Assembly (NCBI GenBank): GCA_017379075.1
Contig: JAFNXL010000012.1
Location: 1-64,000, forward strand
DNA length: 64,000 nucleotides
Direction of reading: 5' to 3'
Source of the DNA: Bacteroidaceae bacterium
Lineage (GTDB): Bacteria; Bacteroidota; Bacteroidia; Bacteroidales; Bacteroidaceae
Shown: positions 15,160 through 23,191 of the stretch, piece by piece
How the letters are laid out: each line of letters begins with the position of its first letter
Position numbering within the stretch: the stretch's first letter is position 1
Position numbers and translations under genes: made by a program
The notes under the pieces: generated by a model
Told to the model about the DNA's origin: nothing
What the model saw: only the letters and a program-made list of their open reading frames with translations
Database searches by the model: none

Positions 15160-17490
15160 TCAGGCGCACTTCCGCCAGAGGTTCTTTTCCTTGTCGAAGA
15201 CGATTCTTCCACGACGTTTCCATTGTCGCATCATGTGTGGCACACGTTCGGGCTTCTTGTTCTGCTTCAAGTATGCCTGCTCCACATCTTCCACGGTGAA
15301 CTCCTGCGGCAGCATTTCCAGCGTGGGGCTCTTCATCCTTGCCGAGCCAAAGAAGAGTGCGTCCTCGCGTTTCTGTGCGTCAATGAGCTTCTGCCCGAAG
15401 AGGTTCCACTTGCACCACAGGTCATGTTCAAGGCTCCATGTGCTGTATTCTTCAATCTCCGGCGTCCATTGGCATCCTTCCATCAGATAGAGCGTCATGG
15501 CGCGGTAAAAGGCGTTCTGTATGGCTCTTGGGTACAGACCTTCATAGGCGCGACAGTCCATCTCTTCCGCAAGGGCTTCCTGCTCCTCTTCCATCCTTAT
15601 TGCCCATGCCAAGGCTTCTTCGCAGACATACTTCCCGTGTGCCGATTCAAGTGGAAGGGTGAGCTTGCGCACGCTTTCGGCATATTCCGCACCGAAGTCG
15701 CCGTACACGGGTCGTCCCTTTTCCGTAATGGTGGTGAAGGTGATGCGGTCAAAGGTGCCGTCCGTCAGCATGCTGGAGAAGAAGGTTGAGGCCTTTTCCG
15801 GTGTGGTGTTGGCATGCAGTTTCAGGTTCAGCTTTGCCATTCCGTTCACCGCTTCGCTGGAGACTCTTATCTGGCCCCAGTCGCCGCAATCCCATGCCAC
15901 TCTGAGAATGGGACCCAGATGCTTCGGGTGCGATTTACCGGTCAGTTGCAGCAGCTGTTCCAACTCGTCCATGTAGATGTTCACCGGCAGTCCGTCCGCA
16001 TCAAGCAGTTTCTGTGTGAAGGCAGCCTGTGTGATGTCCGGTGGCAAAATCTGTTGGCAAAGACCTTCGGGACGGAGGGGTCGGGCCTGGTTCTTGCTCC
16101 GCCTGTTGCATTCGTTGCGCCATTCTCGTTCTCGCTGCTCGTTTGCCTTGCCCCGTTCTTTTATGGGGGCAAGGATGACATCGGTGGGGTGCTTTATGCT
16201 GCTTTTCCCCATTGCGTGCCGTGCATAGCATACGGTGATGCTTGAGGGCGTGTAGCACAGGTTGTTGGTCCACTGGAAGACCACATCGCTGTGCAGATAG
16301 GTTGTCAGCGCCGTGAAGACGCTTTGCGCCACGGCAGCGCGACACTTGTCCGGAGTGCCCTTCAAGATCGTTTCCATTGATGGCGGCAGACGGCTGGGCA
16401 TGGAAGGCGGAACGGCGGCTTTCAGGTTCCTTACGGCCAATGACAGAACGGCTTGCTTCATGGCAGCGCTGGTATAGGAGGAAAGCGGTCTGTCACATGC
16501 CCATTGCGCAATGCCGCGTATCTCACTTTCCTCCAGTCCGTATGAGGGCAACACCTGCGCAAGCCATTCGGGGTTGTACTCGCACTTGCGCGCCAGTTGC
16601 GGAGCATGCCTCATGAGCAATGTGTGGCGTTCGCCCTGAACGGGGATGATGCCGTTGCTACAGTCGGCGGTAATGAGCGTGTGGGCCAGTTCTTTCAGGT
16701 CGTTCCCCATCTCGTCGTGCGAGGGAAAGGTCTTCTCTGCCTGCGTTTCCGTGCGGCTCTCTTCTGACGTGTGCAAACGTGCGGGTCTTTCCTTTTGCGG
16801 CAACAGGGTGGGAGAGAACAGGCGGTTGTCCAGATGCAGGATGTCATCGGCCTTTGGAGCGAACGAGCCACGGCTGATGTCCTTGCAAGCCGAGTCGGAG
16901 GGTGGAAGTTCAAGCAAGCGGCACCATTCTGCCTGCACGTCCTTCAGCTCCATGTCCATCATCTCCGGCGTGTATTCGGCCACAATGCGCAGTCCGTCAC
17001 CGCTTGGTGTGATGTGTGCCAGCAAAAGATGCTTCTCCAGCTTCTTTTCCCGAGCCATGGCAAAGGCGTGTTCCCACAAATGGCGCGGCGACTCAACGTG
17101 GTCCAGGTCAATCATAACCTGTGCAATGTGCTTCATGCTCTCCGCATTGCGATGTCCCTTGGGCTTGCGGCCTTCAATGACACACTGGCGGCAGTATTGG
17201 TTGTAAGCCTCAAGGTCGAACGAGCCTTGCAGGCACAGGATGTCCAGCAGATGCTTGCTCTCGTCCGCATTGGCGTTGCTTCCCAGTGTCTGAAGGTCGT
17301 GGCGGTACTTCTCCACAAGCCTTTCCGTCTTTGGGCTATTCACAATGTGCTTGAAGGCTTCTTCGGTGAGCGGAAGCAGGTTGGAGCGGAAATAGGCCTT
17401 GCCTTCTCTCAATACTGCTCCGGGGCTGTAGCAGAGCTGTGCCTTGTGGGTGGTGAAGATGGGTTCGTTCTTTTCGATTCTCTTTGTCAT
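15160..17490 (-). CDS. VirE_N (BT4734/BF3469) and DUF3987 primase/helicase-like protein
   Basis: A 776-residue protein. The ATG at 17490 (MTKRIEKNEP) was chosen; the longer frame to 17694 has a low-complexity, basic N-terminus that does not match the family. The N-terminal half fits the BT4734/BF3469 VirE_N domain (MIDLDHVESP, HITPSGDGLRIV: an archaeo-eukaryotic primase-like acidic motif). The C-terminal half fits DUF3987, with a degenerate P-loop-like ARHAMGKSS and the Walker-B-like IYMDELEQLL. Such proteins are replication modules of integrated elements in Bacteroidales, often beside capsule loci. Cys and His are scattered and there is no zinc ribbon. Direct activity is unproven in the family. 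Confidence 0.8.
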   Translation of the reverse strand: MTKRIEKNEPIFTTHKAQLCYSPGAVLREGKAYFRSNLLPLTEEAFKHIVNSPKTERLVEKYRHDLQTLGSNANADESKHLLDILCLQGSFDLEAYNQYCRQCVIEGRKPKGHRNAESMKHIAQVMIDLDHVESPRHLWEHAFAMAREKKLEKHLLLAHITPSGDGLRIVAEYTPEMMDMELKDVQAEWCRLLELPPSDSACKDISRGSFAPKADDILHLDNRLFSPTLLPQKERPARLHTSEESRTETQAEKTFPSHDEMGNDLKELAHTLITADCSNGIIPVQGERHTLLMRHAPQLARKCEYNPEWLAQVLPSYGLEESEIRGIAQWACDRPLSSYTSAAMKQAVLSLAVRNLKAAVPPSMPSRLPPSMETILKGTPDKCRAAVAQSVFTALTTYLHSDVVFQWTNNLCYTPSSITVCYARHAMGKSSIKHPTDVILAPIKERGKANEQREREWRNECNRRSKNQARPLRPEGLCQQILPPDITQAAFTQKLLDADGLPVNIYMDELEQLLQLTGKSHPKHLGPILRVAWDCGDWGQIRVSSEAVNGMAKLNLKLHANTTPEKASTFFSSMLTDGTFDRITFTTITEKGRPVYGDFGAEYAESVRKLTLPLESAHGKYVCEEALAWAIRMEEEQEALAEEMDCRAYEGLYPRAIQNAFYRAMTLYLMEGCQWTPEIEEYSTWSLEHDLWCKWNLFGQKLIDAQKREDALFFGSARMKSPTLEMLPQEFTVEDVEQAYLKQNKKPERVPHMMRQWKRRGRIVFDKEKNLWRKCA

Positions 17491-17584
17491 ATCTCTTTCT
17501 TTTTTTGTTGATTTATAAAATATTTGTCTTTTTCCTTTTGTGAGTATGCAGGGGCGCAGATGCCCCCGCATGCCCTGTAGTGCT

Positions 17585-18085
17585 TCAAGCCGGAGTGTCA
17601 AATTTGAACAGCAACTGCTTAACGTATGCCTTGTGTCTCTCATCATAGCCCTCACACCTGTACATCTTGTCATTGTCTTCGAACATACGGTCATAGGCCT
17701 CCGAAAACAGTTTCACTGCGTGTTCCTTGTGGTTTCGCCAGTATTTCGACTCTTTGGCATCAATATAGAAAGAACACTCCATACTCCCCGTCTTGAACCC
17801 CCTATAGGATGTGGGGTCATGCTTCTGCTTGCCTTTACTGAACACCACCGTCTCGCCCTTGCTGCCAATTTTGGGAGGCTTGATGGTGAAGACGTTGTTC
17901 TTGTCCTTACTAAGATACACACGCTTGTTTCCCATTTCGGCCAATCGGTCCAGCAGTCTGATTGCGTCAGGGGCGCAACGGAGTTTCACTTCGCCTTTTC
18001 CAAACTCAAAGTAGGCTGGCTCCTGGTTTGCGTCGCTGGCAGCCATTTTCACACTGTACATATCAAAACAAAGTTTCTTCTTCAT
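17585..18085 (-). CDS. Hypothetical protein of the primase cassette
   Basis: A 166-residue protein I do not recognise. It begins MKKKLCFDMYSVKMAA, then a mixed region EFGKGEVKLRCAPDAIRLLDRLAEMGNKRVYLSKDKNNVF (in pieces: a beta hairpin, a helix, a beta strand), and ends in a basic, aromatic helix-rich tail (HKAYVKQLLFKF). The high Lys content suggests nucleic-acid contact, but that is inference. It overlaps the upstream SSB-like gene by 23 nt, so the two are probably translationally coupled, and the primase-like gene follows 94 nt later on the same strand. Confidence 0.7.
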   Translation of the reverse strand: MKKKLCFDMYSVKMAASDANQEPAYFEFGKGEVKLRCAPDAIRLLDRLAEMGNKRVYLSKDKNNVFTIKPPKIGSKGETVVFSKGKQKHDPTSYRGFKTGSMECSFYIDAKESKYWRNHKEHAVKLFSEAYDRMFEDNDKMYRCEGYDERHKAYVKQLLFKFDTPA

Positions 18086-18434
18086 TGTTGTTGTTGATTA
18101 TTGTGTTAGTAAATTCGTTCAATCTCACAATCTCGTCTGCGGTTACGTCCTGAAAGATACGTTCCGCATCCACGGGGCGTGCCTTGAAGCGGAGCGCCGC
18201 CACAATGAGTTCACCGGGTTGGTAGACCTTCTGCGCCATGTCGCCATAGAGCTGCACGGCCAGAGAGTCTGCCCATTTTCCGCCCAGTTCCTGTACCATG
18301 AGGGTGCATACTGCCGTCTGCTTGCCCTCCTCACTCTTCACCTGCACCGTTTTTATAGGGGTCTGTGCCTGAACCCGCAGGATGTGCTGTCTCATTTTGT
18401 TTATTTTATTGATTATTTCTTCTTGCGATGGCAT
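18063..18434 (-). CDS. Small OB-fold/SSB-like hypothetical protein
   Basis: 123 residues from the ATG at 18434. This start is fixed by a TACCTTTG -7 box at 18462-18455; the longer frame to 18488 begins upstream of it. After a short coiled N-terminus (EEIINKINKMRQHIL) the protein has repeating beta strands (KTVQVK, TAVCTLMVQE, ADSLAVQLYG, ELIVAALRFKAR), like the five-stranded OB folds of DUF3127 and other single-stranded-DNA-binding proteins of mobile elements. The C-terminus is Asn/Glu-rich with a terminal TLF, loosely similar to acidic SSB tails. It is the first gene of the minus-strand transcript leading to the primase-like gene. Confidence 0.6.
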   Translation of the reverse strand: MPSQEEIINKINKMRQHILRVQAQTPIKTVQVKSEEGKQTAVCTLMVQELGGKWADSLAVQLYGDMAQKVYQPGELIVAALRFKARPVDAERIFQDVTADEIVRLNEFTNTIINNNNEEETLF

Positions 18435-18496
18435 CGTGTTGAAGTTTTCTGGTGCAAAGGTAGATGTTTTTGGAGAAAGATAAATCATTGAAAATA

Positions 18497-18533
18497 AAGA
18501 AAAAAGCCGTTCACTTTAGTCTCAGTGAACGGC
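18497..18533 (-). terminator. Intrinsic terminator flanked by repeated stem arms
   Basis: On the minus strand, GCCGTTCACT (18533-18524) pairs with AGTGAACGGC (18515-18506) over an 8-nt loop and is followed by a T-rich run to 18497. The arm AGTGAACGGC occurs twice more on the plus strand at 18534-18543 and 18567-18576, so alternative hairpins can form. It ends the transcript of the 354-residue gene. Confidence 0.75.
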
Positions 18534-18617
18534 AGTGAACGGCAGGGAATTGTAGGGAAAAATCTCAGTGAACGGCAGGGAAAAGCCTGTGTCTTTATCT
18601 TGTGTTTAGGGGGTGTT

Positions 18618-19682
18618 CTATTTGCTCAAAATCTCTTTAAATCTCTTCAACAAGTCTTGGTCATATCCATTTTCTATGGCCTTTGTTTTTGCTTTATTCA
18701 TTGCGTTGCGAAGATTTTCGCACTTTTTCTTATCAAGAGATATGATTTTCCACGCACATAAAGCTTTTACAAAATCTGTTTCTTGTATTCCCACTTTAAT
18801 GCAATTCATATCATCCAGCGCCTGTTTCAGATGAGCCATGGCTTTTCCGCTGAGGCATCCTCCACGTGTGTCTTTGACACTATTACAGGCTTCGGCCACA
18901 CGCTCGCGCACATATTCATTTATATGGGAAAACACTTTTGTGACATCATCTTGTGTTGTTTCTTTCTCTTGCATGGAAGATGTTGCGGGTGTGACGTGTG
19001 TGAGTGGCGTGGCATCCGTCTCCGCATCCTCTTCGGACTGGGTTGGAGCGGGTTCCTCTTTCTTCTCAGATTGTTCTTCAAACCATTCTGCAGGTTCTGA
19101 CTCTTTTGCCGCGCATTTGTAATCAATGTTCAAGAACTCGGGTACATCCTTTTCCAAAATAACCTTTATATCATCTAATAGTAACTTGACGTACATGCTA
19201 TGGGAATCCCCTAATAAAGCATTATATACTATTCCCATTATTGTATGGAACATCAAGTAGTCGTCATTTAATGCATGTTTTCTGTAAAGCTCTATGTATT
19301 CATTAGGACGACGTACCGTATTTAAGGCATGCAGGACTATACCATAGGCACGGTTATAAGCAACTAATGTTTTATCTAAGCCTATTCCATCAAGATTACT
19401 GCAATCCCTCCAAAAATCACGGATAGGGATGTATAGTTTGCAGAATAAACTTGTCGGTGTTTCATCATCCAAATCTGAAATGTGTTCGAATGGTTCATAT
19501 TCTTCATCAAGAAAACGAGGAATACAAATAGATGTGTTCGTTTCTATAGATAAAGATAACGGAAATGTATCCTCTGTGCAACCAATTTTCTTTCCAACTT
19601 CTAATATTTTTGAATTATAAGATTCCAAAACTTGTTTCGTTTTCTCTGTAAGGCCATTTGCGGGTAATTTAATTGGTATCAT
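18618..19682 (-). CDS. Hypothetical protein of the mobile cassette, two-domain
   Basis: A 354-residue protein without a family I recognise. Residues about 1-190 are globular and helical (AYNRAYGIVLHALNTVRRP, YLMFHTIMGIVYNALLGD). A low-complexity acidic/Thr/Pro linker follows (about 205-245), and then a compact C-terminal domain (about 250-354, REVAEAC-like helices ending KTKAIENGYDQDLLKRFKEIL). AT-richer than the primase-like gene. It has its own near-consensus promoter and terminator, so it is an independent unit of the cassette. A host-interaction or accessory role is possible but nothing in the sequence fixes it. Confidence 0.7.
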   Translation of the reverse strand: MIPIKLPANGLTEKTKQVLESYNSKILEVGKKIGCTEDTFPLSLSIETNTSICIPRFLDEEYEPFEHISDLDDETPTSLFCKLYIPIRDFWRDCSNLDGIGLDKTLVAYNRAYGIVLHALNTVRRPNEYIELYRKHALNDDYLMFHTIMGIVYNALLGDSHSMYVKLLLDDIKVILEKDVPEFLNIDYKCAAKESEPAEWFEEQSEKKEEPAPTQSEEDAETDATPLTHVTPATSSMQEKETTQDDVTKVFSHINEYVRERVAEACNSVKDTRGGCLSGKAMAHLKQALDDMNCIKVGIQETDFVKALCAWKIISLDKKKCENLRNAMNKAKTKAIENGYDQDLLKRFKEILSK

Positions 19683-19706
19683 GATTTCTTAAAAATTATC
19701 TTTGCA

Positions 19707-19738
19707 CAAAATTACGAACTCCATGCTAAACCACCAAA
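19707..19738 (-). promoter_or_regulatory. Promoter of the 354-residue hypothetical gene
   Basis: Minus strand TTTG (19738-19735), a 20-nt spacer and TAATTTTG (19714-19707), 24 nt before the ATG at 19682. A second -7-like TATCTTTG does not occur. This is a complete Bacteroidetes-type promoter. Confidence 0.8.
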
Positions 19739-19780
19739 CAAAGTGGCGAAAAGTTTGAGGATTCTTGGGGGAGTTTGTGA

Positions 19781-19963
19781 CACTTGTTACATCCGTTACA
19801 CTAAAAGTGGGGTTCATCCCTCATGTTTAGATAAACCATTGACAAAGTTTATTATATTATATATATAATATAATAAAAATATAAAGAAATTCATATTCAT
19901 CTTTTCAAAGAAGGGAAGTAGGCTGTGGTTTTTAGTGTAACAAGTGAATCATGTGTAACACGT
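19781..19963. other. Origin- or operator-like region: 28-bp AT palindrome between inverted GTAAC-rich repeats
   Basis: A perfect 28-bp A/T palindrome occupies 19849-19876. On its left, GTTACACTAAAA (19795-19806) with CACTTGTTAC (19781-19790) is inverted relative to TTTTAGTGTAACAAGTG (19930-19946) with a further GTGTAAC (19953-19959) on the right, so the repeats flank the palindrome almost symmetrically. A third copy of TTTTAGTGTAAC is at 15081-15092, over the DUF4248 start. The region is gene-free (19683-20175). It could be a replication origin with iterons and an unwinding element for the primase-like cassette, or a shared operator. Confidence 0.5.
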
Positions 19964-20099
19964 CTCTTTGGGGGGGGCTGTATGGTCAATGCCGAACCCA
20001 TACTTCATCGAGCGGATGACAAAATATTCTTCCGCCGCCGGCAATACTTTGTCCCTGCCGCGGCTAAATCCCGCTATTTCGCACCGCCTTTGGGGAATG

Positions 20100-20120
20100 T
20101 TGTACCTTTGCAACGTACAA
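20100..20120 (+). promoter_or_regulatory. -7 box within an inverted repeat upstream of smalltalk/HU-like genes
   Basis: TTGTAC (20100-20105) and GTACAA (20115-20120) form an inverted repeat spaced by 9 nt that overlaps a TACCTTTG -7 box at 20103-20110. A repressor bound to the repeat would cover the promoter. The -33 is weak (TTTCG near 20077). Confidence 0.45.
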
Positions 20121-20175
20121 AAGCGGCGCTGCAACAATAAATGAAGTCATTAACCCTTAAAAAACCTCCAGACGG

Positions 20176-20268
20176 ATGAAACAAGACACATGGAAGATGG
20201 TGCTGCAGGTGCTCATAAGCATTCTGACAGCCATAGCAACCACATTGGGACTGGAGTCCTGCATGTAA
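20176..20268 (+). CDS. Smalltalk protein (30 residues)
   Basis: A very short ORF of 30 codons: MKQDTWKMVLQVLISIL followed by a Thr/Ala/Ile-rich stretch and ending GLESCM. This matches the smalltalk family of Bacteroidales: a charged start with Trp, one hydrophobic segment, and a terminal Cys. It sits where the family is normally found, next to the HU-like DNA-binding gene (58 nt upstream of it). Function is unknown. It may be a membrane peptide; the C-terminal Cys-Met is characteristic. Preceded by a promoter-like box at 20103-20110. Confidence 0.82.
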   Translation: MKQDTWKMVLQVLISILTAIATTLGLESCM

Positions 20269-20326
20269 GAAAAGAGAGAAAACCGATTCATTTTTTATTA
20301 ACCTTTTAAAAACACTATTAAACATT

Positions 20327-20902
20327 ATGGCAATACCTTATTCATTGGCCCTCAGACTGGCCAAACCCGGATTTCCCGAAAAGGGGAACAAAACTTATCC
20401 CGTAGCCCAGTATTATCAGCTGCTCGACCTGGGCAAGATGGCAGCCCACATGGCGGGTCATGCCAGTAAGTACAGCAAGGGCGACATCATGGCGGTGACC
20501 ACAGAGCTAACTTCCTGCATCAGAGAACAATTGCTTCTGGGTAACAAGATTCAGCTTGGCGACCTGGGTGCATTCTCGGTAACCCTCATCAGCAAGGGTG
20601 CGGACAATGCGGAGAGCTTCAGCACAAGCCTCATCCAGAAGGTGAAGGTGCATTGGGAACCCAGTGCGGAGTTTACTGATTTGCTCAACGATTGTGAGTT
20701 TGAATTTGTGGGCACTCGCGAGGCTCAGGCTGCTGCACGCAAGGCAGAAAAGGAGCGTCTGAACGAAGAAGCCACTGTGAAGCCCGGTGAGGAACCCGAA
20801 GACAATGGTTCAGAAGCACCTGAAGATGAACCCGTAACCCCTCCCACAAACCCCGATACTGGCGGTGAGGAGGATGATGACGAAGGGGGATTGGAGGGGT
20901 AA
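20327..20902 (+). CDS. HU-like DNA-binding protein with acidic C-terminal tail
   Basis: A 191-residue protein. Residues 1-130 fit the HU-like domain of mobile Bacteroidales cassettes (HU-HIG type): ARLAKPG-like start, DIMAVTTELTSCIREQLLLGNKIQLGDLGAF (in pieces, the HU helix pair and beta arm start) and FSTSLIQKVKVHW. Then a Lys/Glu-rich helix (REAQAAARKAEKERLNE), and a Pro/Glu/Gly-rich tail ending DTGGEEDDDEGGLEG. The tail end closely resembles that of the DUF6261 protein at 50740-51594. In complete cassettes an N-acetylmuramoyl-L-alanine amidase often follows; none is present here, only repeats. Confidence 0.85.
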   Translation: MAIPYSLALRLAKPGFPEKGNKTYPVAQYYQLLDLGKMAAHMAGHASKYSKGDIMAVTTELTSCIREQLLLGNKIQLGDLGAFSVTLISKGADNAESFSTSLIQKVKVHWEPSAEFTDLLNDCEFEFVGTREAQAAARKAEKERLNEEATVKPGEEPEDNGSEAPEDEPVTPPTNPDTGGEEDDDEGGLEG

Positions 20903-21036
20903 AGGGACCTGGACCCTCCCCCCTTCCTCCGTCGCACAGAGGACTGCGCTCCCCTCACAGCGGCAAAGATTGACATTTAGTCAATCCTCTAAAGGCCTTG
21001 TTCGCCCCTCCCTCTATGGAGGGGAGTTGATAGCAA

Positions 21037-21064
21037 TGAGTTGTGAGTGATGAGTGGTGAGCCT
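21037..21064 (+). repeat. TGAGNNN heptamer array (4 units)
   Basis: Four exact 7-nt units on the plus strand: TGAGTTG, TGAGTGA, TGAGTGG, TGAGCCT, directly before mosaic repeat copy B. In copy A a heptamer array likewise adjoins the equivalent end (12294). Confidence 0.8.
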
Positions 21065-21072
21065 CTCCAAAA

Positions 21073-21340
21073 CGTCATCCTGACCATACCTTATTCAAAA
21101 AAAATAAAAGATGTTTTCGATGAGCGAAGGCGAATAACTTGTTTAACGTTGTTCAATTTGCTCACGCTTGGCATAGTTCAAGCAAGCTTGACTCTGCTCT
21201 CGCTTAATCGCAAATTTCAGGATCTGTCCGCGGACAAAGACAAGATAAGGCTCTCGATGAGATGCTGAAACGAGTTCAGCATGACTCCATGTATAACGTC
21301 GTCATAACCTTGTTTTAAGAATCTGTCCGCGGAGAAAGAC
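21073..21340. repeat. Mosaic intergenic repeat, copy B
   Basis: The counterpart of the block at 12081-12289. 21073-21144 is the reverse complement of 12216-12288; 21136-21172 matches 12089-12125 in direct orientation; the hairpin arm at 21262-21282 matches 12151-12170 inverted. The motif ATCTGTCCGCGGA followed by AAAGAC occurs twice (21222-21240 and 21321-21339), each containing the palindrome TCCGCGGA. No ORF is credible here. The gene-free stretch 20903-21436 therefore consists of a C-rich segment, a heptamer array, this repeat and a terminator. Confidence 0.75.
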
Positions 21341-21346
21341 AAAAAT

Positions 21347-21391
21347 GAAAAAACACCGCACCTCAGTCTTGTTGGTACTGGGATGCGGTGT
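21347..21391 (-). terminator. Intrinsic terminator of the acyl-CoA ligase gene
   Basis: On the minus strand ACACCGCA (21391-21384) pairs with TGCGGTGT (21360-21353), with an inner AGT/ACT pairing, and is followed by a run of T (21352-21347). Confidence 0.8.
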
Positions 21392-21436
21392 GTCATAAAA
21401 AACTATTTATTATGAAAGAAGAATTTTCTGATTTTC

Positions 21437-23113
21437 TTATACTTCTGTGTTCATATAGAGGAAGCGCTTGATGCTCTTCTTGGGGGTCTTCTCGAACTCC
21501 TTGTCCATAACCTTGATGCCGCTGAGCTGGGCATAGTTGGGGATTGTGGGGTTCAGCTCCTTGCGGTTCTGCTCCATGATGGCCTTTACATCGTCGGGGG
21601 TGAGGCCGAGCTTGGTCACCTTCTCCTGGTCGGGATAGACAAGTCCGTAGAGCTTGTGGGTCTCCTTGTTCTGGATTACGACACATTCCTGAACGAGGGT
21701 CATGTTGGAGAGTTTGTCCTCAATCTCCTCGGGATAGATGTTCTGTCCGTTGGCTCCGAGGAGCATGTTCTTGCTGCGTCCCTTGATGAAGACATAGCCT
21801 TCGCTGTTCATTATGCCGAGGTCGCCTGTGTGGTACCATCCCTCGCTGTCAAGGGTGGTTGAGGTGGCTTCCTCGTTCTTGTAATAGCCGAGCATCACGT
21901 TGAGTCCGCGTGTGAGAATCTCACCGGGCACATTCTGTGGGTCTGGGCTGTCAATCTTGAGTTCCATGTTTCTGACTGCCCTTCCGCATGAGGTTGCGCG
22001 GGATTCCTTGAAGTCGGAATAGGTGATGATGGGGGCGCACTCTGTGGCTCCATAACCGATGGTAAAGGGGAACTTTATCTCGCGAAGCAGGTTCTCCACG
22101 TCTTGGTTGAGGGCTGCACCGCCGATGATTACCTCGTAGAAGTTGCCTCCGAGGGCCTGTGTCAGTCCGTCGCAAATCTTCTTCTTGATGCTTTGTCCAA
22201 TGACGGGCATCTTCATGAGCATCTTCACCTTGGGGTCCTGTATCTTGGGCATGATGCTCTTGCGCACAATCTTCTCGATGATGAGGGGCACCATGATGAT
22301 GATGACGGGCTTCACCTCGGCAAGTGCTTTCAGGAGGATGGTGGGCGATGCCATCTTGGTGAGGAAGTTGACGTGCATACCGCTGATGAACTCGAAGACG
22401 AACTCGAATGCCATGCCGTACATGTGGGCCATGGGGAGCATGGAGAGCACACGGTCGCCGGGCTGTACATACTTGCCAATGGCGTCAATTCCGAAGTCCA
22501 TATTGCTCCAAAGGGCGCGGTAGGGTATCATCACTCCCTTGCTGTTGCTTGTGGTTCCGCTGGTGTAATTGATGATGGCAAGTTCTTCCGGCTCGTCCTT
22601 GTGATACACCACGTCTTCGGGACGGAAGGTGTTGGGGTGTCTCTCGCCAAAGAGCTTGTTCAGGTTCTCGCGTGCCTGTACAAGGTTTTCGGTCTTGCTG
22701 TGTAGAATCTCATAGTCGTTGATGCCAATGATGCCTGAGAGGCCGGGCATGGCTTCCGCACTGAGGTTTGCCCACTCGCGCTCGCCAATGAAGAGGAGCT
22801 TGCTCTCGCTGTGGTTCACAATGTCATGAACCTGGTTGGGGTGGAACTCGTGGAGGATGGGCACTGCCACAGCGCCGTATGTGATTACCGAAAAGAAGGC
22901 AATTCCCCAACGTGAGGAGTTCTTTCCGCAGATGGAAATCTTGTCGCCTTTCTGGATACCGGATTGTTCGTAGAGTATGTGAAGCTTTTCAATGACACGG
23001 GCCACATCCTTGTAGCGGAAAGTGTTGATTCCGTAGTCTGACATAGAGGGTAACTCCCAATGCTTGCGGATTGCATCCTGCAAAAGCATGTTAAACGAAG
23101 GTACTTTTTCCAT
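21437..23113 (-). CDS. AMP-binding long-chain acyl-CoA ligase
   Basis: Adenylate-forming enzyme that activates a fatty acid with ATP to acyl-AMP and then acyl-CoA. 558 residues. Seen are the P-loop-like INYTSGTTSNSKGVMIPYRAL (around 175-195), GYGATECAP (the A5 motif), YHTGDLGIMNSEGYVFIKGR (A7/A8 motifs, arginine/aspartate binding the adenylate ribose) and the C-terminal catalytic lysine segment EKTPKKSIKR. It begins with no signal, so it is cytosolic or membrane-peripheral. It is monocistronic with its own promoter and terminator. Substrate chain length cannot be told; it belongs to the FadD-like class common in Bacteroidales that recycles or imports fatty acids. Confidence 0.93.
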   Translation of the reverse strand: MEKVPSFNMLLQDAIRKHWELPSMSDYGINTFRYKDVARVIEKLHILYEQSGIQKGDKISICGKNSSRWGIAFFSVITYGAVAVPILHEFHPNQVHDIVNHSESKLLFIGEREWANLSAEAMPGLSGIIGINDYEILHSKTENLVQARENLNKLFGERHPNTFRPEDVVYHKDEPEELAIINYTSGTTSNSKGVMIPYRALWSNMDFGIDAIGKYVQPGDRVLSMLPMAHMYGMAFEFVFEFISGMHVNFLTKMASPTILLKALAEVKPVIIIMVPLIIEKIVRKSIMPKIQDPKVKMLMKMPVIGQSIKKKICDGLTQALGGNFYEVIIGGAALNQDVENLLREIKFPFTIGYGATECAPIITYSDFKESRATSCGRAVRNMELKIDSPDPQNVPGEILTRGLNVMLGYYKNEEATSTTLDSEGWYHTGDLGIMNSEGYVFIKGRSKNMLLGANGQNIYPEEIEDKLSNMTLVQECVVIQNKETHKLYGLVYPDQEKVTKLGLTPDDVKAIMEQNRKELNPTIPNYAQLSGIKVMDKEFEKTPKKSIKRFLYMNTEV

Positions 23114-23144
23114 TTATATTTTGCACATTTAATTGATTTCTGTG

Positions 23145-23176
23145 CAAAATTATGTTTTTTTTTGCATACAACCAAA
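23145..23176 (-). promoter_or_regulatory. Promoter of the acyl-CoA ligase gene
   Basis: Minus strand TTTG (23176-23173), 20-nt spacer, TAATTTTG (23152-23145), with the ATG 31 nt further on at 23113. A complete consensus promoter. Confidence 0.82.
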
Positions 23177-23191
23177 TATTTTGTGCAATTT

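Noticed and set aside
17490..17694. 68-residue N-terminal extension of the primase-like protein
   Set aside because: Basic, Cys-rich, low-complexity sequence without similarity to VirE_N starts; the ATG at 17490 matches a normal start after an intergenic gap.
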